A DNA stretch of 64,000 bases. Origin: Elymus sibiricus (lineage: Eukaryota; Streptophyta; Magnoliopsida; Poales; Poaceae). The position numbers and the translations under genes are program-made. Under the pieces are notes generated by a model, which saw nothing but the letters and a program-made list of their open reading frames with translations, was not told where the DNA came from and did not search any database. The first letter of the stretch is position 1; every line of letters begins with the position of its first letter. Below, piece by piece: positions 24,266 to 32,819 of this stretch. The DNA lies in NCBI GenBank assembly GCA_039707655.1, contig CM077664.1:202734195-202798194 (forward strand). The letters are read 5' to 3'.

Positions 24266-24458
24266 AGGAATTTCATAAAATAAATATTTTTAGTAGGTTC
24301 AGTAGGTTGAGGAGCAACTCTTAATGCTTCCGGTCGAGGTGAAGATACCTCGAACAAACCCCTCAATGGATTACTTTCCATAGTGACAAGTGACAGTAAA
24401 TTTCAGCACATAATAAAAGTGTTTCCTTACCAATTTCCACTTACCAAAGGCGCTTCAT

Positions 24459-24476
24459 TCCTCGGGAACAGCATCA
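24459..24476 (-). other. Divergent primer binding site of Athila-1
   Basis: The minus strand reads TGATGCTGTTCCCGAGGA, 11 bases after the LTR end. It agrees at 13 of 18 positions with the tRNA-Asp type site seen in Athila-3 (59309). It may be a decayed tRNA-Asp site or a site for another tRNA. Confidence 0.45.
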
Positions 24477-24487
24477 TAAAAGAGTCT

Positions 24488-25924
24488 TGATGACCCACAA
24501 GTATAGGGGATCAATCGTAGTCCTTTCAATAAGTAAGAGTGTCAAACCCAACGAGGATCAGAAGGAAATGATAAGCGGTTTTCAGCAAGGTGTTTTCTGC
24601 AAGCACTGAAAGTAGCGGTAACTGATAGTTTTGTAGCAAGATAATTCATAACGAGTAACAAGTAACAATAGTAACAAGAGTGCAGCAAGGTGGCCCAATC
24701 CTTTTTATAGCAAAGGACAAGCCGTAACGGTCTCTTATATAAAGCAAAGCGTTCTCTAGGACACATGGGAATTCTCGTCTAGTCACTTTCATTATGTTTA
24801 TTTGATTCACGTTTGCTACTTTGATAATTTGATATGTGGGTGGCCCGGTGCTAGGGTGCTGTTCTTACTGGAACAAGCAACCTTCTTATGATTACCCCCT
24901 CTCGCAAGCATCCGCAACTACGAAAGAAGAATTAAGATAAATCTAACCATAGCATGAAACATATGGATCCAAAACAGCCCCTTACGGAATAACACATAAA
25001 CTAGGGTTTAAGCTTCTATCACTCTAGCAACCCATCATCTACTTATTACTCCACAATGCCTTCCTTTAGGCCCAAATATGGTGAAGTGTCATGTAGTCGA
25101 CGTTCACATGACACCACTAAAGGAAGCAACAACATACATATCATCAAAATATCGAACGAATACCAAATTCACAGGATTACTTATAACAAGACTTCTCCCA
25201 TGTCCTCATGAACAAACATAACTACTCACAAATCATGTTCATGTTCAAGATCAGAGGGGTATTGAATATCATTAAGGATCTGAACATACAATCTTCCACC
25301 AAATAAACCAACTAGCATCAACTACAAGATGTAATCAACACTACTAGCAACCCGCAGGTACCAATCTGAGGTTTTGAGACAAAGATTGAATACAAGAGAT
25401 GAAGTAGGGTTTTAGATGAGATGGTGCTGGTGAAGATGTTGATGAAGGTTGGTCCTCCCACGATGAGAGGATCATTGGTGATGTCGATGGCTTCGATTTC
25501 CCCCTCCCGGAGGGAAGTATCCCCGGCGGAATCGCTCCGCCGGAGGGCAAAAGTGCCCCTGCCCAAGTTCCGCCTCGAGACGGCGGCGCTTCGTCCCGAA
25601 AGTCCCCCCCTTATTTTTAGGGAAAATAACCTTATATAGCAGAAGGAGGGGGCCAGAGACCTGCTGGTGGTTCTTTGTTCCAAAACTTCTTATATATTCC
25701 ATAAAAAATCTCCGTGAAGTTTCAGGTCATTTGGAGCTCTGTAGAATAGGCATCTCTGTTATGGCTATTTCAGGTCCAGAATTCCAGCTGCCGGTAATCC
25801 GCCTCTTCATATAAATCTTGCAAATTAAGAGAGAAAAGGCATAAGAATAGCACCATAAAGTGAAATAATGACCAATTATATTATAAATATCTATAGGAAA
25901 ACATGATGCAAATTGGACGTATCA
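24488..25924 (-). repeat. 5' LTR of Athila-1
   Basis: 1,437 bp. On the minus strand it begins TGATACGTCCAATTTGCATC and ends GGGTCATCA, followed by AGACTCTTTTA as in Athila-3 (TTATCA then AGACC). Flank 25925-25929 is ATGAG. The partner LTR is outside the window. Confidence 0.85.
25630..25639 (-). promoter_or_regulatory. TATA box of the Athila-1 LTR
   Basis: CTATATAAGG on the minus strand, in the middle of the LTR. Confidence 0.5.
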
Positions 25925-26627
25925 ATGAGCGTGAGCAAGATTTGGATTACACGATTAGAAGGGAGGGTCAGATTAGACGTTTCATGGTGGTGTACCATGA
26001 TATTAGAGAGGCCAATACGCACAATGATCTTCAAAAAGATGTCATGGAGGAGTGGTGAAAATGGCATGGGGAACAAGTCTCCTAGTTTCATCTCTATGTT
26101 TGTTGTATTATGCAAGAACTTTGTGGTATTTGTGTTCCATTTCATGATGTGGATTTGATTAATTATGTATTTTTTTGATAGAAAGACTGTAAGGGAGGCC
26201 CCTATAGTATAAATGGTGCAAGAACCCCAAATTATAAGTACCATGCCTTGAACCTGGGTGGTGGGAAAGCATCAATCCCTTCCCACCACTTGGTTATGCT
26301 TTAGTTCACGAATTATGTAATAATTTGATGTTGTGGACTGATGAAATTGTTGATTTGTTTATGTATTTATTTGGATGATTTTGATTCGAATATGTGTGGC
26401 TGTTGGCCACTGTAGTGCTTCTGTGGTGCGGCTGTAGCGCTGCTGCCGTGCGGCCGTTGGCTATTTTTATATCATCTGTTGGAGCGGCAGCCGCGCGGTT
26501 GATGTATTTTACATCATCCGTTGGAGTTGGACGTTCTTTGGTGATGTAAAAAGCACTTTTTGGTGATGTATATTTTACTCACACCACTTTTTGGTGATGT
26601 AAAATACATCATCTATTGGAGATACCC
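25925..26627 (+). mobile_element. PIF/Harbinger-like transposon remnant, 3' part
   Basis: The left end is cut by Athila-1. Bases 25,925-26,090 read, with stops, as a tail like VVYHDIREANTHNDLQKDV, similar in style to the C-terminal ends of Harbinger-type transposase-related proteins. The right end GATACCC (26621-26627) is followed by TAA, the usual target duplication of this superfamily. The terminal 60 bp contains GATGTATTTTACATC-like inverted motifs common in PIF/Harbinger elements and Tourist MITEs. The transposase identity is weak because only about 55 residues remain and two stops interrupt them. Confidence 0.4.
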
Positions 26628-26630
26628 TAA

Positions 26631-27148
26631 TCAATCCTATCAGTGAACTTGCTCGATTAAGTAAGTGTGAGCTATGCCATTGGCTCTTTTGTTTACCCAA
26701 ATTAGCAACTGATGTTAAATTACGCAATGGCATGGATGCTCACTATAACCAGGGAAATTCGCACCAAAATTTGTATGTTCTAACTCATCGCACACAGGTA
26801 AAGTAGAAGAATCGCTTGCGTTGATCAGCTATCACACACATTTGTTTAGAAGGAATCATGTCCGATGACAGTTTGTGCGCCAGTTTTGCCCTACACCTAG
26901 CGAATTTTTCATCAACCGCGGAAATATCTACCTTTCCCTTGCTTCTCCCTGACTAAACGACACATTTTCCCTATTTCCCCCTACCTTTCTAAGCTCAAAC
27001 CTTCCTTTCTTGCATGTTGCGTGGCCTCCTCGCCGGCGACGCCCCTTCCCGATGCTCGCCTTGTTGATCTAGTCAGGTAATCCACCCCTCGTCCTCCTCC
27101 TCCTTCTGCATCCTATATGGCCTGACCGCCGACGAATACCTGCCATCC
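26631..27148. other. No gene recognised (5' flank of the unknown pseudogene)
   Basis: Unique-looking sequence with no long ORF. From 26,930 it becomes C/T rich like a plant 5' UTR, and CAG/GTAATCC at about 27,075 looks like a splice donor, so it may hold a first exon. Confidence 0.35.
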
Positions 27149-27637
27149 ATGTCACCATCCCATCCTCCAAGCCCCCACTGCCTATCGATTTGGTCCATGC
27201 CGCATGGCCAAGATCTCAAGGAGCATTTGGGCACGGATAAGCAAATCGTGTCCGCATGCGCGGATGAGGTCGCGATGGCTGCCATGCGTGCTGAGCCCTA
27301 GATTTTCGAGGAACACCTGGCCATCGAGGCCACTATCAACGCCTCCGGCGCGGACGGCGCCACACTATTGTCTTATCTAAATGACAGCTCGTGGTGTTTT
27401 TTTGAGGCCACCTTTGGTGCCTACGACGAACACTATGAGTTGTTTTCTCATCGTTCTCGTACTTACCTCCAGTCCAGGGCCACTAGGCTGGTGCCCGCAC
27501 TGGCTTAGGCGACCCACACCAATGAGATAGTGCCAGTCGTCATCTGCTCGGACGACGAGGAGGGTACCCAAGATGTGGAGGCCTCTCCATCTTCCAAGTG
27601 TAAGGAGCCCATCGTCATCTCCGACGATGAAGAGTAG
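27149..27637 (+). pseudogene. Unrecognised acidic-tail protein, two premature stops
   Basis: One frame of 163 codons runs from ATG 27149 to TAG 27635-27637. It contains HGQDLKEHLGTDKQIVSA, YLNDSSWCFFEATFGAYDEH, and an acidic tail VICSDDEEGTQDVE...VISDDEE with the phrase V(I)(C/S)SDDE twice. TAG stops at 27299-27301 and 27506-27508 each sit where a single C-to-T or similar change would explain them. The frame is readable upstream to about 27,080, so the true start is uncertain. I do not recognise the family. The repeated I-x-SDDE pieces resemble SUMO-interacting motifs, which is only a suggestion. Confidence 0.5.
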
Positions 27638-27707
27638 CTAGCTCGCTTTAGCTTACTAAATACCTAGGTTTAGCTTGCTAAGCCGGTTAAGTATCTTCAG
27701 TTGACCT

Positions 27708-27752
27708 TGTTAGGACCGAGAGTGTATCGACCAGAGGGGGGGTGAATGGGAT
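27708..27752 (-). repeat. 45-bp stub of a Sirevirus LTR end
   Basis: TGTTAGGACCGAGAGTGTAT and the G-run that follows match the reverse complement of the S1 LTR end (4454-4500). It is cut at 27752 by the Tat-A LTR, so a Sirevirus stood here first. Confidence 0.7.
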
Positions 27753-28652
27753 TGTCGGAGCCTGGACTCCGGGGAACTAGAGGTTCGAACACTGGGGGCG
27801 CGCTAGGCTCTTCCTGACCAAAGGTGACCACGGCGAGGCTACGGCGAGAGCGTTATGCGGGAGCACGATAGGGGACACGACGGTTACCCAGGTTCGGGCC
27901 ACCTTGCGGTGTAAAACCCTACTCCTGCTTGTGGTTAGGATTGCTATGGGCCAGAAGGTGTTCTCGCGTACAAGGTAGGAGATGAAGGAGTCAATCCCCT
28001 CTACAATGGCAGCTCTGCCCCTTTTATAGCCGCCCTGGTCCTCTTCCCCCAAAAACTAGGCGGGAAGGGTTGCCACACTTTGCGGGTTTTGAAAGGGGAC
28101 ATGCGCTCAGTCTATCCTGACTAAAGGCGGTCTTCGCCTGCAAAAGGATGATCCATGACGCGCCGGTGGGCTCAGTGATGACCTCCCCCCTGCGCGCCTT
28201 GCTGTCTCGGTCTTCTATCACTAAAGGGGCAGTCCTTGGGATTTTCTTTGGAGGTGGGCAGCTGGGGCTCCCCCCTTAGCACCAAAGAGGAAAGCTTCAC
28301 TATCCGCGCCCACTGGCGCGGCTTCTGCCGCCCTTCGTCGCTACGCGCGTCACCCACGTGGTGGGCACAGGACCGCGCAGCCGACGTCAGGCAAGATGGC
28401 CTCGGGCGCCCGACTCGGGAGGGTGCCTCGGGAGGCAGCCTCGCGAGAGGGCCTCGTGAGGCTCCTGCCGCTGCCGTGGCTAACCGCTGGCGGGTCGTGT
28501 CTTGATGAGGGGTCCTCAGGGGGCAACAGCTTCAGGAGATCTCTTCGCTTCGCGGCGCCCTCGGATGGGCCGCGTCTTGGGCCTTCGCCAGGCATCGTTT
28601 CCTGGGCCGCAGCCAGACGAGCCGGGGTACCACGGTTCCCAGAGGCCCGACA
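27753..28652 (-). repeat. 3' LTR of Tat-A
   Basis: 900 bp, with TGTCGGAGCC and GGCCCGACA at its plus-strand ends. It shares conserved blocks with the solo LTR and the Tat-B LTR. Orientation is set by the TATA box and the adjacent polypurine-like tract on the minus strand. Confidence 0.8.
28020..28029 (-). promoter_or_regulatory. TATA box of the Tat-A LTR
   Basis: The minus strand reads CTATAAAAGG followed by GGCAGAGC. The Tat-B LTR has a related box on the same strand (31197-31206). No comparable box occurs on the plus strand. Confidence 0.55.
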
Positions 28653-28808
28653 GTAGCCTCCGGGCCCGTGGCGCGCACGTTCCCGCCCGTTGGGAGCGAA
28701 ACGCCGCAGGCCATGACAGACTGTGAGGCCCAGGCTCGACGTGTGGCACATGACGGGACGTGGGATGCCCCCACTTCCCCACTCCATCTTGGTAAATGTT
28801 CGCACCTG

Positions 28809-28828
28809 CCATAAAGCCTGCCCGCGCG
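28809..28828 (+). promoter_or_regulatory. Conserved promoter-like module for the Tat-A antisense gene
   Basis: CCATAAAGCCTGCCCGCGCG lies about 135 bp upstream of the ATG at 28945. Tat-B has ACATAAAGCCTGCCCGCGCG at the same distance from its LTR but upstream of a different gene. ATAAA could act as a weak TATA element. Confidence 0.5.
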
Positions 28829-28944
28829 GGGCGCAGGCCATCATTGATTCCTTGCCGCTGCTTCCTCCAACTCCTGACTTCTCACGCCTCCTCCCCCGAG
28901 CACTGCTCCTTCCTCACTTGCCTCCCAAGCTCCACCGTGCAACA

Positions 28945-30920
28945 ATGGCACCCGCTGGCAAGAAGGGCAAGGCGGCGGCCACGGCACCGAGCGCGCCGGC
29001 CGTGGAGCCGGCCCTGCAACGCTCCATCATCGTGAATCGGGAGGGCCTGGACAAGGTGCTTTCGATGGTCGCTAGCGACCAGAACAAGAATGGGGCAACG
29101 GAGATCTGGCCGGGTGCGTGCGCACGGCGAGATCTGGAGGCGACGACCTTCCCCTTCTTCGTCCACAGCGTCTACGCCGGCCTGGTGCCGCCGTTCTCGG
29201 ACTTCTTCAACGCCATCCTCACCCACTACCAGATCCAAGCCCTCCATCTTCAGCCCAACTCCATCTTCCTCCTCGCCATCTTCGCCTTCTACTTCGAGGC
29301 CTTCGTGGGCATGATGCCCTCGGTGGCGCTCTTTCGCAACTTCTTCAGCCTGCGGATCTCCGCGGTGAACCACCGCTCCGCATGTGCCTCGTTCCTCGCC
29401 GTCAAGGCGACGGAGAACGACATCATCAGCCTAAAGATCCTGAAGAAAGTAGAAGGCTACCAGCAGCACTGGATCTACATGGACGCACGCGCGCGCAACC
29501 AGCTGCTGATGGAGCCGACGGTCCCCACTGTGAAGAGCTCGGGGTGGGAGCACGAAAAGCTCACCGACCCGAGACTGGCGCCCATCAGGGAGCGGCTGGC
29601 AGACAACAAGGCGGCGCGCCTCACGGGGGCGATGATCGTTAAGGAGTACCTGCAGCGGCGCATCGGGCCACTCCAGCTCCGCTCGCGCCCAGTGTGGAAG
29701 ATCACCGACTCGAGGGATCCCATGCTGCTGAGCGTTGCCAGCCTGAAGTCGAGCGTGGTGGACGGAATCATGCACATCATGCTCGGCAGCACTGCGGGAG
29801 ACCCGCCAGACGACGCGCTCCCGCTGTACCGGTACAAGGGGACCAAGGAGCTGGTGGCAGAGATGCCGGTCTTCAACGAGTGGGGCCTTGTGCCGGAAGG
29901 CCATGAGGGGCCTCGCGAGAACCCGATCGTGGTGGTTCCCAGCTCGGGGAATCTGGTTGACTCAGACACCTCGGGCGGCGACGCGGAGAGGAGTGACGGC
30001 GGGCCCACCACGTGGACCTGCCGCCAACTCATCCGCGACCTCAGGGACGACGATGATGATGACGACGACGCCCGCTTCAGGGTTGAGCCCTCCTGTCCTG
30101 CCGAGGCGGGTGGCAAGGAAGCTCCAGTGCGACGGCCGGCGAGCCATGCGTGGAGGAGATGGATGCCAGTGACGGGGGCACCGTGCCCCCCCGCGGAGCA
30201 CGCTGGTGCGGGCGAAGGGACAACTGAGCCCCCCGCCGAGAAGGACGACACCGAGGGCGAGGCCAGCGGGCCTCAGAAGGGTGCCTCAGGAGCAGGTCCT
30301 AGGAGGAGGCCTCGCGAGGGCGACAGCGAGGACCGCCCGCCTTCGGCCCAGAAGAAAAGGAAGTGGGTTGCAAATGACGAGTAAGTGCCTCTCTTACCTA
30401 TTTCCTTTTGCGTTTGCCCGACAGCCTGGGGCTGAACCTCGGCCTTGCGCAGGACATCCACGAAGAAGGAGAAGAAGAGGAAGAAGACAACGAAGAAGAC
30501 CCCTATCCCGGAGGGGGGCCCGACGCCTACCGCGGGCGCCGAGGGGCGAGAAGAGGCCGCCCGCCGCTCCGATGCCGAGACGGAGCGCGTGGAGGCGGAG
30601 AAGGAGCGAGCGGTCCCTCCGGAGCCGCAGGTGGACACGGCTCCTGAGGCTGGGGATGCCGAGCCTCGGGAGGCGGCCTCCGGAGGCGGCACAGCGCCTC
30701 CCGAGGCGCCCGCCATGGAGGTAGACGTGGAGATGGGGGAGGCGAGGGTGCCGACCCCTCCGCCGAGCACCGCAGATGCCGGGGGTCCCTCGGGAAGCCC
30801 CCAGCACACGCCGAAGCACGGGGCCCCCGACGTAGGCGCAACGAGCCCACGGGGTGCGCCGCCACAGCAAGAGGAGGAGGCGCCGTCCGATCCCCCTCTT
30901 CTGACGAACGACGCCAAGCC
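28945..30920 (+). CDS. Antisense passenger gene of Tat-A: gypsy-type transposon-domain protein, two exons, 3' truncated
   Basis: The start is ATG 28945 (MAPAGKKGKAAATAPSAPAV). Exon 1 runs to 30380 and contains the domain known as putative gypsy-type transposon (PF04195 style), seen as VYAGLVPPFSDFFNAIL, FAFYFEAFVGMMPSVALFR and FFSLR. Exon 1 then becomes acidic and Asp rich (about 30,040-30,070). A strong GTAAGTGCC donor at 30381 and a CTTGCGCAG acceptor ending 30452 define a 72-bp intron. Exon 2 continues in phase as a Lys-rich then Glu/Pro-rich tail (TSTKKEKKRKKTTKK) until Tat-B cuts it at 30920. About 635 codons remain open with no internal stop. The family is widespread in grass Tat elements and its function is unknown. 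The gene is antisense to the retroelement RNA. Confidence 0.75.
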
Positions 30921-31805
30921 TATTGGAGTTCAAGCTCCGGGGACCCAAAGGTTCGAACACTGGGGTGAGCTCGTTCCTACCTCCTTGTCCCCTACCACAG
31001 CTAAACTATGGCGAAGCTACGTCGAGAGCGCGCTAGCGGGGAGCAGACCGTGGACTCAGTGGTTTACCCAGGTTCGGGCCACCTTGCGGTGTAATACCCT
31101 ACTCCTGCTTTGGTTTGGATTGCTCAGGGCAAGAGGAAGCTCTCACGTACAAGGTAGGAGATGATGGACCCCCTTTCTACAGCGGCACCCTGCCCTCCTT
31201 TTATAACCGCGTTGGTCCTCTTCCCCCAAAAACGTTGGCGGGAAGGGTTGCCACACAACGGCAAGTTTGAAGGGGGACAGGGGCGCAGTCTATCCTGACA
31301 AAAGGCGGTCTTCATCTGCAAAGTGACCGTCCATGATGCGCCGGTGGGCTCAGGGATGACCTCCGCCCTGCGCGCCCGCCGTCTTGGTCTTCTTTCACCG
31401 ATCGGGTAACCTTTGGGGGTTGCTTTGGGAAGTAGATTACTGGCCTTGCTCCCTTAGCACAAAAGGGGAAATCTTCTCCATCCGCGCCCGCTGGCACGGC
31501 CACTGTCGCCGTTTGTCGCCGCGTGCGTCACCCACGTGATGGGCACGAGACCGCGTAAGTGAGCCGAACAGCACTTGCCTTGCATGCCCTCAGGAGGGTG
31601 CCTCGGGAGGCCGCCTCGCGAGGCTCTCGGAAGCGGCTGAGTCTTGCTTGCCCGCTCCCTGAGGAGGGGTCCTCAGGAGGCCAGGGCCTCATGAGGGTCT
31701 TGCCTGGAATGCCCGCTGGTGGCTGCCTGTTGGGCCTCCGCCAGGCATTGCGCCCTGGGCTAAAGGCAGACGGGCCGGGATACCCCGGATCCCACGTGCC
31801 CGATA
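30921..31805 (-). repeat. 3' LTR of Tat-B, with decayed ends
   Basis: About 885 bp. The plus-strand start TATTGG replaces TGTCGG and the end CCCGATA replaces CCCGACA, changes consistent with cytosine deamination. Its TATA box (minus strand, TTATAAAAGG, 31197-31206) matches the position in Tat-A. Confidence 0.75.
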
Positions 31806-31961
31806 GTAGCCCCCGGGCCCGCGGCGCGCACGTTCCCGCCTACTCAGGGGCGAAACGGCACGGGCCCTAAGCGCCTGCAGGCCAGGCGCGACGCGTGGCA
31901 CATGATGTGACGGGGGACGCCCCCACTTCTCCCATGACGCCTCGGTAACCGCCCGCGCTGA

Positions 31962-31980
31962 CATAAAGCCTGCCCGCGCG
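31962..31980 (+). promoter_or_regulatory. Conserved promoter-like module for the Tat-B antisense gene
   Basis: CATAAAGCCTGCCCGCGCG sits in a 250-bp block alignable with Tat-A (28,653-28,870), but ahead of a B3-like gene instead of the gypsy-type domain gene. Confidence 0.5.
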
Positions 31981-32156
31981 CGGCACGAGACCATCATTGC
32001 CTTCCTTCGCGCATCCATCTCCCCACGCGCCGAAGGCAGAGCGGTGTTGAGCGTGCCTCCCTCGAGTGCTATAATGGCGGAGGGGAAGGACTCCCCACCC
32101 ATCTTCTCCACCAGCTCCTCCCTCCTACTCCATGATCCAGGCGGGCCTCCGCGGCG

Positions 32157-32819
32157 ATGGCGAGGGGAAGAGGCCGAGCTCGCGCTTCTGCAGCCGCGTC
32201 CAGGGTTCCGCCACGGGGGCACGAGCGCTCTCCGGTGGCCGCCGGCGCAGGCCCCAGTGGCCGTGGAAGGGGCGCCGCCCGCGGGCGTGGAGGGCGCGGT
32301 GCTCATGGCCGAGGGGGCCGCGCCGGGGCAGCTGCCCTACCTCCCCAGGCAGGGAGCCACTTAGCGTAGGCGGCCCACGAGTTCATAGTGAACATGCATC
32401 GCCGGCCCTGCACCTGGCTCCGGCTTCCCGACTCCTTCGCGGAGGCGATGGAGGACCACGCGCCCTTGGGCCTGTGGGTGCAGGCGGATGGCTGCTGCAA
32501 CAGCCCCTCCTGGGTGGCGACGGAGTTCACCCCCTCAGGCTTCATGTTCTTGAAGCAGGGGTGGAAGTCGTTTGCGCTCGCTCGCAGTCTGAAGCGGGGC
32601 CACGTCCTTCAGTTCAAGTACGACGGGGCCGCCACACTCTTCGTGAAGATCTTCGGGATCTCCGGCAGCTATCTGGAGTGATGCGCGGAGAGCGAGGATG
32701 GCAGCTACAGCGGCTCCTCCAGCGAGGACGACAGCGACGACGGCGCCGCCTCCCCTGGTGGAAGCGGTAGCGACGACAGCTTCCCCCCGCATCAAGAGCG
32801 AAGATGAAGACTCCAACTA
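32157..32819 (+). pseudogene. Antisense passenger gene of Tat-B: B3 DNA-binding-domain protein, broken
   Basis: ATG 32157 opens an Arg/Gly/Ala-rich N-terminus (MARGRGRARASAAASRVPPR), then a B3-like domain: WLRLPDSFAEAM, then FTPSGFMFLKQGWKSFA and LKRGHVLQFKYDG, then LFVKIFGISG (about 32,415-32,665). These match the beta-strand pattern of B3 domains, which bind DNA in plant transcription factors. An acidic Ser/Asp tail follows (SGSSSEDDSDDG). Breaks: TAG 32367-32369, TGA 32679-32681, and a frameshift at a C-run near 32,785. The natural end is TAG 32817-32819. A 3' UTR-like T-rich sequence follows. It uses the same promoter module as the Tat-A passenger gene. Confidence 0.7.

Larger units (their letters stand above)
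6121..25924 (-). mobile_element. Athila-group Ty3/gypsy retrotransposon Athila-1, interrupted by three insertions
   Basis: Minus-strand order: 5' LTR 25924-24488, gag, protease and RT to 21487, then RNase H 7634-7118, then integrase 6229-6121. The pieces join in reading order across S2 and the solo LTR, and the target-site duplications (AGTAT, TCTGC) show that these are insertions. S1 then cuts the element at 6120 and the remainder lies left of the window. The LTR ends (TGATACG...TCA) and the integrase motif YQQKKKFFF are typical of the Athila lineage, which includes Sabrina and WHAM in Triticeae. The exact family is not assigned. Confidence 0.8.
27753..30920 (-). mobile_element. Tat-type Gypsy element Tat-A, 3' part with an antisense passenger gene
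   Basis: On the minus strand this is the 3' end of an element: an antisense gene (plus strand, 28,945-30,920), a G-rich polypurine-like tract (GGGCCCGGAGGCTAC, 28653-28667 reversed), then the 3' LTR 28652-27753. The left flank GGGAT (27748-27752) is a possible target duplication. The rest of the element, including gag-pol, is not in the window because Tat-B occupies 30,921 onward. Antisense ORFs between pol and the 3' LTR are known from the Tat lineage (for example Grande in maize). Confidence 0.65.

Noticed and set aside
24542..25702. Short ORFs in the Athila-1 LTR (60-121 residues)
   Set aside because: They lie entirely in the LTR, overlap each other in several frames and show no motif.
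28882..29373. Minus-strand ORFs of 157-258 residues over 28.9-30.3 kb
   Set aside because: They lie opposite the gypsy-type domain gene, whose frame has recognisable motifs and a phase-keeping intron. The minus frames have neither.
27753..31805. The LTRs at 27,753 and 30,921 as the two ends of one short plus-strand element
   Set aside because: Sequence after the second LTR (31,806-32,050) is homologous to sequence after the first (28,653-28,900), so both are the same side of two different elements. The TATA boxes and polypurine-like tracts point to the minus strand.
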